Position numbers and translations under genes: made by a program. Shown one piece after another: positions 46,515-57,671 of a stretch of 64,000 nt of DNA (position 1 is the first letter of the stretch; every line of letters starts with the position of its first letter). Source of the DNA: Hexactinellida sp. DTS-2022 (taxonomy: Eukaryota > Porifera > Hexactinellida); contig JAPNXP010000009.1 of assembly GCA_028753945.1 (NCBI GenBank), positions 3,534,001 through 3,598,000 on the forward strand. The letters run 5' to 3'. The notes below the pieces were generated by a model that worked only from the letters and a program-made list of their open reading frames with translations, had not been told where the DNA came from and made no database searches.

Positions 46515-46943
46515 CATAGGCGTAGAGTTATTAATTATTTTACCAAAAGCTGACGGGGCGTGATTCTGTGTTTGAAAATAATTTTTCGCCGAGTTTTGAA
46601 TAGCGGGGTGGTCGTAATTCCAAAATCAATTAATACTAACGTTAATAAGTGGTTGATCGAGAAATATAAAAAGTAGTAGCAATATCGGGATGATCGATAT
46701 TCTGAGGTGGTCGTTAAGCGGGATTCCACAATTGGTATACTCGTAAAGTAAATTATTGATAAAATATCCGGAAAGTATAATTATTCTTGATTGAAATAGT
46801 CGTGATTTCATACTCTGTATATATATATATATAAAATTTCCGGAATTTTTAACAGAAAGGACGGGGCGAAGAGGCCTCCGCCCTGTAATGCATACGGGCT
46901 GACGGGGCGTGCCCCGGCCGCCCCGTCATACTCTACGCCTATG
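46515..46943. mobile_element. hAT-type MITE in the hAT relic
   Basis: Ends CATAGGCGTAGAGT and TACTCTACGCCTATG; CTATGGAT at 46507-46514 and 46944-46951, an exact 8-bp duplication. Removal gives the reading KTDGDSMDTFTLFMAN. Confidence 0.9.
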
Positions 46944-47610
46944 CTATGGATACCTTCACTCTATTCATGGCTAACTGAAAGAAGACAGGAATCGCGAAAA
47001 TAGTGAAGAGAGAAAACCGGGTTGACTGGAAATTGATGATGTTGTCATTGAAAAATAGTATCATAGTAATTGGAAATATATGTCTTACTCTCTAGCAATG
47101 TCGATGACAAAGTGTTTTCAAGGTTAGGCGATTGACATTGCCAGATATTTCTTGAATATTTTGTTAAATTTTAAAGAAGGTACTGAATTCCCCAATATGA
47201 GCTCCCTCATGGAGCTGTATACTACATATATCAATTGGGAGTTTTTGAAGATGGAGATGGTTCAATGGAAGCGAGTTAGACTATTATCCAACTTGGTCCA
47301 AGATACGACTAGTTTGAAGTACCTTCACCAGTATCTTAGAGAGAATTCAGATCATCGTGTCGTGTGACCTAATTTGGTATAATTCCTGAAGCTCTACATT
47401 CTTCTAATTCGGACGTCATGTTCTGCCGAACGGGGATTTAGCTGCCTAAGAAGTATCAAGGCATATCTTCGCAGCACTATTGGTGCAGACATATTAAATC
47501 CATGCGCTTTATGCAACATAAAAATAAATAATGGGCAGCGTGACATCGGTGCAATCACTGAAGAAAGGATAGGAAGGAGTAAGGCCAGGCGCGATGCTAG
47601 TGGGGGGTAG

Positions 47611-48327
47611 GGGGCAGCCGCCCCTTTAAGTTAATCCTGTCCCCCCGAAGGGGGGCATGATTTTAGGGTATTCTCAAGTTAGAATCATATCGGATAACTC
47701 AGGCTAATTCCTAGACTCATGCCAAGAAGCTGGAAAGTGACCCATTACCCTGGACACATTACTAGAGGCTCGAATGTCTAAAAATTCACCTCGTTCGATT
47801 TTTACGAAAAACATACATACTGTTATGTATATATCGAATAGTAGCCCCCTCCTCTCGAATAATCGCCCCCACAAAGTAGCAAAAAAATGTATTACCACTG
47901 CCATAGTAAACACATACTTCGATTATATTCCCTAACACGATTATTAACCAACTTTAATAAATAAATTGTGACATGTGTGGCGAAAACAACAATAATCGCC
48001 GATAAAATACGCTAATTGAAATACTTTCTATCACTAAATACATATCTTAGTCACTTTCAGAAGTGATATACTGAGTTTGTGGAGTCCAGTGGACTAAATA
48101 CGTATCTGAACGGGTGGACCATGGGTAAATCCACAACGGTGGGAGGTATAAATTGGGTGTGGCTTTGTGCACTCGCATCATTACCGTTTCACCATTTACC
48201 GTTTACATGCAAACTTTCAGATATATACCATTTGTATGAACTGTGTCTAACCAGTTTTTTCAGATTCTTAAGAATTCCAAATTATTTTCCTAAAGATAAC
48301 GGGATTCCTTGGATTTTCATTGCCAAA
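47611..48327. other. no gene; repeat fragments
   Basis: Contains a GGGGGG/CCCCCC foldback (47605-47660) and a fragment of the MITE family of 1643 (ATCGAATAGTAGCC near 47826). The open frame at 48079-48363 runs into the pogo-type MITE TIR and is not supported. Confidence 0.4.
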
Positions 48328-48641
48328 TACAGACAACTCCCGTTACAACCAAGTCGGTTATAACGAAGTATCTGAATATAACGAAGTCATTTAAATCCCA
48401 TATAGCCTATAAGCTATTAATTTTACTCCGGTTATAACGAATTCTGCTTATAACGAACTGCGGTTATAACGAAATCCGTATATAATGATTTCCGTTTATA
48501 ACTAAATTCAAATTGTAATAGGCTCTTTTTAAATCGAACTCTGCATTAACGAACTCCAGTCTCCAGTTATATAACAAACTCCGCGTGTAACGAAATGAAA
48601 CTACGGTTCCGAGCACTTCGTTATAGCGGGAGATGATTGTA
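48328..48641. mobile_element. pogo-type MITE, ~314 bp
   Basis: Left TACAGACAACTCCCGTTACA, right inverted TACAATCATCTCCCGCTATA; many ATAACGAA words between. TA borders. Confidence 0.75.
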
Positions 48642-49487
48642 CCTGGAAATGAACATTCTATAGTTCCTCTTGAACTATTTAGTTATTTTCTTCCAGAATA
48701 ACATTATTTCTATATAAATACAAGCCCATTTATTAACGGAAAAAAGCAAATATAATTTCAAAAAAATCCCTGTTATATTAAATGAATTCCCTTAATCCCT
48801 ATATAGTTTGTAAGTATGACAAGTTCATCGCAGCTCCATTGTTTTCTGATAAATTCTGACACATGGAAATGCTGCCCCCTGAACAATTGGTTGCCCCCCC
48901 CCAAGTTCGGAAATCTGGCGCCGCGCATGAGTAGGGCCATGATGAAAGTTTTGTAATGAGTAAGGATAGTCTGAGAAAATAATAGAACCTAAGCAGGAAC
49001 ACATACTATCTGGTAGCATTTATTACTCATTGCAAAGTATAAAAAAATTGTAATCAAATTAAGAGCTACAATAGCAATATCTAAACAAACGATTACTTTA
49101 CTTTATCGCATAAAATTGAGATAACTTCAGTCAAAAATACTTAGCCATAGGTTTAAAATATGCTAAAAAATTCGGTGGGACAGCCCTCCCCGTCCGAACC
49201 GATTTTAGGATTCTGTTAAAAGCCCCTGGTCACTAGATAACATTCACATATCAATTTCAATAGTTCGAAAGGTAATGTCTGTATCTTAAAGGTTTAACTG
49301 TAAATTTATAGTGTTGGAAGTTGCACACCCTATCCGACCTAATGGAATCCATTAAAAAAGGATGTGCAAAATTTGATTAGGTTAGGCGTAAATAAGCATC
49401 TTAGAATTAAGACGCCTATAGGTAAGTGACTAAAATATATGAAAAACTGATGTAAATATATGGAAAAATTAAGAATATAATAGCCAT
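48642..49487. other. 3' flank of the caspase-SH2 gene; no other gene
   Basis: AT-rich. A hAT-end fragment rich in C runs is near 48890-48930. AATAAA (minus strand) overlaps the stop codon of the caspase-SH2 exon and is its most obvious poly(A) signal. Confidence 0.4.
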
Positions 49488-51504
49488 TTATTTATAATTA
49501 CGGGATTTTAGAACAGAAAGAATGTTCACAGGATGTATTAAAAAGATCTGAGGGTCAACAGACATAGGCAATGGAAGAGCATTCTTCATGTAATAATCAA
49601 TTAAATCAACAACATTATCAAAAATATTGAAAGAACGAAGGTCTAAACTATATTTTGTGGGATTGCTTAGAATAAATATACCAAAGGTTTTCACATTCTT
49701 ACCAGCTCTAACAGTAAGCAAAATATTTCCTGGTCTAGATTGACTAGTACGAACAATGAAATCACCCTCGTTCAAGAGTACTTCACAGGCAGCGTCACTA
49801 GTCAAAAAATCACAAAACCAAACTTGCTTAGTGAGGGGAATTGATCTATCAATAAAACAACTTGGTTTTTGAAAAGATTTATCATTAAAATATGTATTGC
49901 ACTGTGATATTAGTTGATTTGAGTCAACTTTAGCAATATTAGAATCAATTGTATGTTTTGACATACGAAAGCAGTCATTATAAGAAACAAGTATGGGATT
50001 CTTTAAATAAACTCCACTATAGTATGTATGATGCAAAAGTAGGTGTTGTACGAGATCATTTAGGTCGTCGAATTCACCAGCAATAAGGTCAGTTGATATT
50101 GTTCCTTCCTCCGTGGTGTTTGCGTAAATGCATTGTATTTCTTCTTTGAAAACAAAACTAAGTATATAGTGAGATTCAGCTTCCCAAACCAAAAAATCAC
50201 CATCATTTTTAAGGCAGCTTTGTACATATTGCTTGGTTACAGACCCATGCATCCAGGTATTCGAATTATTCTGATATAAATCAACAATTCTGGATCTTTT
50301 AGGCAAACTTCTCCGCGTTTGGAAATGAATACCTCTCTCAATCCGCACATATGTATTATGAGTTGGGATTATATGAGAATTGTTGAGATAATAGTCAATT
50401 AATTCTCCTACACACGAAAAGATTGGCTCATTCTTAATGTTGACACCTGAATGGGATATTAAAAGTGGGATTTGGAATAAGAGATCACGGTATAGTATAG
50501 AGAGAACTAAGTGACCTAAACTACAAGGAGAAAAGCTTAGACGAACAAGAAAATCGCCCTCACACTCCAGCATTTGTTCTGATTCGTCACGTGTTAATGC
50601 TCCATGAAACCATTCAAATTCCATAAGAGAATCATAAACTATGTTAAAAGAAGCAGAATCATCAAAGTGAGGTGCATTATCCTCAAAAATGTAAGAAGTT
50701 TCATCAGGGAAAGGGGTAGAGCCCGCCACGTTTTCCGTCACTGGTAGTTCTTGAATTTGAATCGAATCAATGAGTTGGTCATCTAGCTGAACACTCAGCT
50801 TGAGGTCAGATATTTTTGACTCTGTAACAATAGAATGGTATACATGCTTAAGAATGCAGCTTATATCATTAGAAGATCGTACCTTTGCCGGTATCCGAGA
50901 TTTTGAAAGAGAGAGCTCAGCAGTAAACTTGGAAACAAAAGTATCCTGAATAGAGGGCCCACGCTTCTCAGCAGCGCCAACAGCATGAACTATTTGCATC
51001 GTTAGACAAAAGGGTGATTTACAAAATGGAAGAGACTGAGATTTTATACCAAAAAAGGTTTTTACACTTGCAGGACGAAATAGTTTGTAAGTGTTCACAA
51101 TAATTATTTTAGGGATTTTGGACCATGCTGTTAACGGATCTACAAGATCATTAAATATAGTCTGATAATCAACACCAAAACCATCTTCAAATATTAAACT
51201 CTTTCCATCCTGGTAACCACTAAATATGAACAAAATACAGGGATATTGTTTCCGAGTAATAGAATAATTTAGTTTCTTAAGTAGTAACTGAAATTGGTCA
51301 TATTTAGCACCAAATAGAGAAACAACGAAAAATCCGACCTCCTTCAATGTAAGGTTGAGATTCCTCTCATCAAATACAGATCCTTTAATCTGAGGGAACT
51401 TCACGTTTTTATCAACATATGAATTTACAATCAGGATAGCGTATCCAGTATATTCTTTAAAAGGAAGTATCGAAGCCGTTGTTAATTTAGAAAAAGTTTT
51501 AGCT
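49488..51504 (-). CDS. caspase-like pseudoenzyme with three SH2 domains
   Basis: Minus-strand exon, open for about 670 codons; the 5' limit is a likely acceptor (TTATACTTAG) near 51504, since no ATG is in frame and the caspase fold already starts at EYTGYAILIVNSYVDKN. Numbering from the GTG at 51404: p20-like region 1-110 (FDERNLNLTLKEVGFFV; CILFIFSGYQDGKSLIF), p10-like region about 131-205 (MQIVHAVG; DISCILKHVYHSIVTE). The catalytic His site (S-H-G) reads S-G-Y (residue 63) and the Q-A-C-R-G site reads N-T-Y-K-L (Cys replaced by Tyr 106), so it should not cleave substrates. Then SH2-1 (264-356, WFHGALTRDES, FLVR with R288), SH2-2 (384-473, FLVW: the phosphotyrosine Arg is Trp 407) and SH2-3 (529-625, FIVR, R552). 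It ends TAA at 49488. No breaks. Likely cytosolic phosphotyrosine-binding adaptor; function inferred. Confidence 0.85.
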
Positions 51505-51667
51505 AAGTATAATGTGTTATAATATAAAACTAGAGCTTAGCCGACAAGTTGTACCTGTTGAAGCACGAAAATTTAGTGGTTGATTGATTGATAGTAGTCA
51601 TAGTACCCCAAGTTAAAAAGCTGTTTCGCACAGCTGTAATTTTAGATATCTTCGTCATGTATTCATA

Positions 51668-52402
51668 CATGGCCTACTTAATATACGCTATATATGTCGC
51701 CGAGAAGGCCATTAAACAGATAGCACAGTTTCTAATATTAATTCTAGGTAAAACTATGTCTCCTACTGTTATTATTTGAGTTGTATATGGGGCAATCAAA
51801 CATTGAGAGTCCAATGGAACCACTATTGAGAATCTCAGATTTGTGGTTAAGCTGTTTAGGCGCCATATAATGCTGACACCACAATATACTATATATACAA
51901 TTCGAGTCTAATAGAACTAAGAGAAAATAAAGATATTTTGCTAATATACTTAGTGTACATTTTTAGAATAAATAATGAAATGAATATATATTACCCAGCA
52001 ATTATATCTGTTATATGGACGAAAATAGTAAGTTGTAACTCGGATACTACTTGTATTTTTAGCACGTGGTTGCTTTATAATTTTAGCAGCCTTTGGAGTG
52101 TGAAATATCTCTCTCTATTTTGTATTCCTGTACTAAAATTACTAGAAAGTAGGAAGAAAATGAAATAAATGATATTTGAATTTTTGTCATTTCACCATAA
52201 ATTGTTACCTTCACCATGAAATGGGGCATAAACAGCTTAACCACAAATCTGAGATTCTCCATTGGACTCACGAGGATTGATTACCCCATATACAATGCAA
52301 ATAATAACAATAGAAGGCGTAGTTGAGCTTAGAATGAAATTCATGAACTAGTCTTCTATTTTTTGGCCTTCTCGGTGCATACACGGCCGTATATTAAGTA
52401 GG
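51668..52402. mobile_element. MITE with ~200 bp TIRs, second copy
   Basis: Same family as 11962-12748: CATGGCCTACTTAATATACG at the left, CGTATATTAAGTAGG at the right, inner GTGGTTAAGCTGTTTAGGCG. Lies about 165 bp from the 5' end of the caspase-SH2 exon, in its likely intron or promoter. Flanking duplication not resolved. Confidence 0.8.
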
Positions 52403-52413
52403 ATTTAATAGTA

Positions 52414-52832
52414 ATAGCGCGCTTCGCTTGCTAGGTCGCTTCCCTGCAGAACACAACCACACATCAACCGCTTCGCGGTTGATGTGTAGTTATACACTTC
52501 TAACATTGATGTACATGTTCTATTAAATTTTCTGATTTTATCACTTAGAGGGCGCGAATTATGTCATATTGATGAATTAATTAATTAATTAATTAATTAA
52601 TAAGTTTTAAATTAATTAAGTATTTTCAGGTTCTCGAAATGTGACAATTACGTCAAAACATGGAAGGTATGAGAAATTTTGAGTGGAAACCTTAACTTGG
52701 TGGCGGGTGCCAAAAGTGACACCTATATACCAAAAATCACATTTGGAAACCGTCCAGTTTCTCCAATCAACTCGGAACATACAAACAAATATATACACAC
52801 ACCCAGGTTTGTGTTTTAATAGTATAGATTAA
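52414..52832 (+). repeat. dispersed repeat R1, copy C
   Basis: Full-order copy: CGCGCTTCGCTTGCTAGGTC, the hairpin CAACCGCTTCGCGGTTG, a TTAATTAATTAA run, GGCGGGTGCCAAAAGTGACA, CAGTTTCTCCAATCAACTCG, microsatellite, and tail AGGTTTGTGTTTTAATAGTA then TAGAT. It lacks the hAT MITE present in copy A and gives the empty-site reference. Confidence 0.8.
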
Positions 52833-53205
52833 AACACAAACCTTTGATGACACGGACAAGTTCGAGTCTTGAAAGAAAATTCACAGCTACCATGGAATTA
52901 TGACGTAATTGTCACATTTTGAAAAAGCAAATCAACCTATTGCTTCTAACTCACACTCCATGAGAGATAGAAACGTGAAAATCTAATACAAGAATAACAG
53001 TACTAATATATGCCCCAACCAGAATAACGTCATGATTTTAAATAATTTGAAAAATATTTGTATTCTAAATAATTGAAGTTTTATCCTTCTCGAGGCACAA
53101 GTGCCGAGTGTAATACACAAATCCACGAACTGGTTGCTGTGTGGGTTGCACCACGTCGTGAAGCGACCGAGCAACCGTATCGCGCTAGTTTGTTATAAAT
53201 AGTAA
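52832..53205 (-). repeat. R1-like copy E, inverted, tail-to-tail with copy C
   Basis: Begins AAACACAAACCT, the reverse complement of the R1 tail, and ends GCGACCGAGCAACCG then TATCGCGCTAG, the reverse complement of a diverged R1 head. The middle shares only words such as TGACGTAATTGTCACATTTT. Confidence 0.6.
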
Positions 53206-53237
53206 TTTAAAATGAATTTGATTACATTATTTGAATT

Positions 53238-53811
53238 CAGGACCCGTGTCACTGAGATTACTTAGTACTTAAGTACTAAGTATATACTTAAGTACTAAGT
53301 ACGTACTTAGTTAAGTACATACTTAAGTCGTATTCACTAAGAAATATTGTTGTACTTAAGTACATACGTAAGTAAGTACGTCTTAAGGACGAAATTGAAT
53401 TATATTTAATCAATTATATTTAATAGCATAGCATATTAGTGTATGGAATGCTATTGTAATAGCTTGCTGTATTCTTTTAACTTTAAAAAGAATATTCTCA
53501 ATGAAGTTCCTGTGATTTGTGTGCTTGAGAAAAAACAGAAACTTTAGAAAACAACACCAATGGTAATAAATGTTGAAAATAGAATCATAAACTTCCCCCA
53601 TAGAAAAGCAAGAACTACTAGAAATCTATTACAATGTTCTAATTAAACACCAACGTCTAAAGAGTCAATAAAAGTAATTCTTATAAGTTAAGTTAACTTA
53701 GTAGGTTACTAAAGTTTTGTGCTAAATATGTACTTAGGTACACACTTAAATCTTAGTGAATACGACTTAAGTACTAAGTACGTACTTAACTTCCAAGTGA
53801 ATACGGGCCCA
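53238..53811. mobile_element. MITE, CAGGGCCCGTATTCACTAAG family, copy 2
   Basis: Diverged ends CAGGACCCGTGTCACTGAG and AAGTGAATACGGGCCC; core inverted relative to copy 1 (44920). Flanks show no clear duplication. Confidence 0.75.
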
Positions 53812-53985
53812 GCACACTCGGTAATCGCTATAAACAAATTGGAAGCGTCTCTGTTTCATAATTACAGACTGAATGAATTAGAAATAAATACGTCAGTATA
53901 ATAGAGTATCCTTGGAGAAGGAAATAAACTCATAATCTGTAGTTGTTAAGGAATGTAAATCTTAGTTTTCAATTAGAAAATAGAA

Positions 53986-55930
53986 GCCTAACCGATCTCA
54001 CAGGTTGAATCAATATTATAATAACGCATTGAAACAATAAAATTAGATTTAACACTTTAATTGAACTGAAGTGTTAGTAACAAAGGAAATTTGAAACTCA
54101 ATTGTGGCACAAACTAAGTACAATTTGAAAATTCGTGCACTGTGAAAAGGTGCAAAATTTAATTCTCCAACGCAGGGGTCCCCAACCTTTCTCAGTCGAG
54201 GGCCGCAACTCAAATAAACTAAAATTTCAACAGCATATAAATTTCAATTTTTATTGTAACCTAGCATTAAATCTTTAAATCGAACGTTCCGTGCTATTGC
54301 AGTTGCAGGAGTATATTGATAAGTACAACTTAGAAAACGTTTTTCAGTCTGCTTATAGGAAATATCACTCAACAGAGACTGCTCTGATCCGTGTACAAAA
54401 TGACATACTTCGTGCAGTTAATGCCAAAAGAGAGGTTGTTATAGACTTATAGTATTACTCGACTTGTCTGCTGCCTTCGATACCATAAACCACACAATAT
54501 TACTTGATCGCTTAGAGAATACTTTTGGTGTAGGTACTGTTGCTCTTAATTGGATCAGTTCATATTTATCTGATCGTCAACAAAGGTTGTTACTGTAAAG
54601 TTACCTCACAATACAAGCCCTTATTATGCTGAGTACCACAGGGTTCAGTAATCGGACCAAAGCTCTTCACGCTGTATATTGGACCTCTGAGTTTGCTCAT
54701 AAAAGAACATAAAGTTGATGCGATGAAGTACGCTGATGATACACAATTATATGTTAGTTTCAACTCGTCTACTAGAGCAGACACACTGATATCCCTTAAA
54801 TCTTGCATAGCTGACATACGCTCCTGGTTGATAAAAAATAAACTGATGTTAAATTAAAAAAAAACTGAAGTTCTTCACATAACTTCTCGTTACCTAAAAA
54901 CTGAGCCACTTCCACCTATTCAGATTGGTCTCTCTATCATTAGTCCAGCCCTTACAGTGCGTGATCTCGGAGTAGTCTACGATAGCCACTTAGTAATGTC
55001 ATCTCATGTTACTAAAGTTAGTTGTGCTGCAAATAATGCTTTGAGGACTATTGGGCAATTACGTAGATTTCTAGACCGTAAAACTACAGAGCGTCTTGTC
55101 CATGCGTTCATTTCTTCACGTATTGACTGTTGTAACAGTTTACTATACGGGTTACCAATTTCAGAGATTGGTAAACTCCAACTTGTTCAGAATGCGGCAG
55201 CTCGCATGGTTGTCGGAGCATCTAGATGGGACAGCATACAACCTATTCTTCGGAAACTACATTGGCTACCAGTTAATAAACGTATTTTGTTCAAACTCCT
55301 CCATATAGTCTATAAGTCTCTCAGTGGACTTGCACCTGCATACATAGATGATCTACTGATACCCTATATTCCAACAAGGACATTAAGATCAAGCACACTC
55401 AGGCTCCTTGCAATACCTTCTGGAGCATGTGGTTGCTCAGGGTATGGTGACCGGGCTTTTTCTATTGCTGCACCCAGAGAATGGAACAAATTGCCTGAAT
55501 CTTTGAGAAGAGCTCAAAGTGTAGAAACTTTTAAGACTCAGCTAAAAACGTATCTTTTCAAAGTATAAACGCTGTTCACGTTTTAACCCAATTCCTAAAC
55601 ATATACTTACTTCTGCACTGTTTCTTGTACATTGTATATATTATTTGAACTGTTTGTATGTATTGTTATTGTAAATCGCCCTGAGGTTGTTTCAACGTGG
55701 GGCGTTTACATAAATTAAAATTATTATTATATTATTATTATTATTATTTTTCCAATATTAAACAGTGTAAAAATGTGTCCAAAAAATTTAATCAAAAATC
55801 GTGACCACAGGTGCACCCATGAGACACCTATCCTGAAATTTTGAGCTCGTAGATGATAAAACTCTTATGTGGAGAAGATACGGATAAATAATAACAATAA
55901 TAATAACTAACCAAGTCAGTCATTTCAATA
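53986..55930 (+). repeat. repeat R2, copy 2, split by a LINE
   Basis: Block 1 at 53996-54170 (GATCTCACAGGTTGAATCAA to GAAAATTCGTGCACTGTGAA) and block 2 at 55752-55900 (AGTGTAAAAATGTGTCC to AAACTCTTATGTGGAG) are the two parts seen in copy 1. A hAT-end fragment (CAGGGGTCCCCAACCTTT, 54173) and the LINE 54275-55745 lie between. Confidence 0.6.
54275..55745 (+). pseudogene. CR1/L2-clade LINE, 5'-truncated
   Basis: Reverse-transcriptase part: LENVFQSAYRKYHSTETALI, with [18 protein letters not shown], then stops and shifts through 54450-54950 (a DDTQLYV block near 54735 holds the RT active-site A-D-D as Y-A-D-D). 54957-55568 is open for 203 codons and reads the typical C-terminal module: RDLGVVYDSHLVMSSHVTKV, RIDCCNSLLYGLP, LHWLPVNKRI, YGDRAFSIAAPREWNKLPES. 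The 3' end is short non-coding sequence and an (ATT)n tail (55725-55747). Endonuclease part missing; truncated on insertion or later. Confidence 0.88.
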
Positions 55931-55956
55931 CTGTCCACTATACTAAAGTATAGTGG

Positions 55957-56043
55957 CACAGTAAAAATTGGTACCGAGAAAAAGTGTTCATTTTTTGGAG
56001 TTGTTCATTTATTGAAGATGTTCACTTTTGGAGGTTTACTGTA
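55957..56043. mobile_element. 87-bp pogo-type MITE
   Basis: CACAGTAAAAATTGG on the left; on the right, inverted, TACAGTAAACCTCCAAAAGT. Core GTTCATTTTTTGGAGTTGTT. Confidence 0.5.
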
Positions 56044-56925
56044 GATCAAACGTCACGGTGAAAGTTATGCATTCCCATGAGTTTCATGGACGCGGATAAC
56101 TTTAGTTAATTTGCATAAATGATGAAAATCTACGCTACGAATATAAAACCAAGAATTAGTTAGTTAAAACACAGTTAGTTTGGTCCAAATAATAATCACT
56201 GAATAACAGTGGGTTGGTCAACAGTTGTGAGGTCACGGTTATGATCGGTCTTCACACTACGGTTAACCAGTTAAACGCCACTGAAAGTTAAAACAAAATA
56301 TATAGATATTTTCTCACATAATATGTAAATTGTAGTACCGAAAAAGTATTTTTTAATCCAACTACACTATAAGTATAATAAATTGAAAGTTTATCACTGC
56401 ACTTTACTTATACCTGTGTTGTCATCAGATATATCGTGTGACAATGGTTAATAAGTGTAAAAATATCATATTCTGAACAAAATGCGTATGATTCACACTT
56501 TTACCCAAAATTGTGATCTTATAATGCTAATATTAACATACCGTTTAAATGATCAACAAAATCCGTAACAGTTAACCGGCATTAGCGGCGGCTAACTGGT
56601 TAACCGAATCCAGGCTTGCAATAAAAAATAGAGTAAATTATTAGATGGGGACAAAGAACGAATCCTGGACGCTTGGCAGGAGTTAAGTTGTTTGGCACAT
56701 CTATGAATAAAAGTACATTTTTCAAATTGGTATTAGGATGCTGATAATTCCTATTTCGAGGTGAAATTTAAAAATAGGAAACAAAAGACGTTGTAAACTA
56801 TGTATACATTCTAATAGAGGGGACCAAAATAAGTAAACTAGTAGTGTATATCCATGATTTCACACAAATAGTTAATAATTAATAATGTCAACGGTACTAA
56901 TTTGAAAAAATGAATTTAAAGTTAA
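56044..56925. other. 3' flank of ROMO1; no gene seen
   Basis: AT-rich; contains TTAACCAGTTAAACGCC and, inverted, GGCGGCTAACTGGTTAACC near 56270 and 56587, which may be the ends of an undefined element. No coding stretch. Confidence 0.35.
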
Positions 56926-57150
56926 TTAAAAGGTACATCCACGAATAGCTTGTCCTATTGACATAAAGAAACCGAAAGTAAATGCTGTTTGACCAATAGT
57001 TCTGCCCAATCCGTATAGAAGATCTCTCCCATTGAGTCTCAGCCTGACTGCTCCAAAAGTGCCGAAGATAACACCAATGCCTGCGCCTACGGCCATACCC
57101 ATTAAGAAACCAGTCTTCACTTGTTGAAAACAGCTTTGCTTTTGATACAT
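56926..57150 (-). CDS. romo1: ROMO1 (mitochondrial inner-membrane protein)
   Basis: Small mitochondrial inner-membrane protein of the ROMO1/Mgr2 family, linked in animals to reactive-oxygen control and cristae shape and in yeast to the TIM23 translocase. 74 residues from ATG 57150 to TAA 56926, near the family's usual ~79. It has the family order: Cys-Phe near the N-terminus (SCFQQVKTGFLMG), a first membrane segment GMAVGAGIGVIFGTFGAVR with the GxxxG-type glycines, a short basic loop RLRLNGRDLLYGLGR, and a second segment TIGQTAFTFGFFMSIGQAIR. No intron or break. A Mutator-like element begins 222 bp upstream of the ATG, so the promoter region is short or displaced. Strong identification. Confidence 0.92.
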   Translation of the reverse strand: MYQKQSCFQQVKTGFLMGMAVGAGIGVIFGTFGAVRLRLNGRDLLYGLGRTIGQTAFTFGFFMSIGQAIRGCTF

Positions 57151-57671
57151 TTAGGTATAAATACTAAGATGAGAAGTATTGAATAAAAGCGGTCAGCAGT
57201 AATATAATATAATTTGGTATTCACGTAATAGCAAGTGTCATTCTCCAAATGCTCGCTTGGGTCTGAGAATAAATTATTAATAGAACAATATCAATAATTG
57301 CTAATAAAGCAATTGTTATTAGGCAAACACCACTCTAATCGTTTCTACATACAAGGTATTATCATTGAGATGCGGGAGTACGACAATTCGCAACACCGAC
57401 AACTGGCAACGCGACAACTCGCAACACCGACAACTCGCAACGCGACAACTCGCAACACCGACAACTCGCAACAAATCTGATTGGACAATTATTGAACTCG
57501 TACAATGTTGGAACAAATGTAGTTTAGGAACAATAGATGTGTATCCCATACACCTCTATTGTTCCCATAAGAAAAATCCCATTTGTTGTCACAGGAATTC
57601 TCGTAGTATAAATAGATCTTGTTATTTACAACGTATATTATTAACAGTACAATTTTTGCATTCTTTACACT

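Larger units (their letters stand above)
44620..47610 (+). pseudogene. hAT-superfamily transposase relic (TTF/DUF4371 type)
   Basis: Plus strand, several frames. N-terminus: AWLAEIPWFTYDETRNLCWC with SICVWG, a TTF-type zinc finger of KIAA/ZMYM6-like hAT proteins. After a MITE: QDMERNRVGLDAVISSIQHL, RQGMPLRGHG, the conserved LARQG-ALRGH block. Then NGTQDVATLEQVYICMRYVD and VWEELVGFHD (DUF4371/RNase H start, first catalytic Asp altered to Asn-Gly-Thr). 46311-46500 and, after a second MITE, 46952-47000 follow. The hAT C-terminal dimerisation block is RTSCSAERGFSCLRSIKAYL then RSTIG (47410-47490). Many stops. Inactive. Confidence 0.8.

Noticed and set aside
48079-48363. 94-codon plus-strand frame
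   Set aside because: Its last 12 codons are the TIR of the pogo-type MITE at 48328 and the rest resembles nothing.
51402-51404. GTG as the true start of the caspase-SH2 protein
   Set aside because: The caspase fold continues upstream in the same frame (GYAILIVN); nuclear genes rarely start at GTG, so an upstream exon is more likely.
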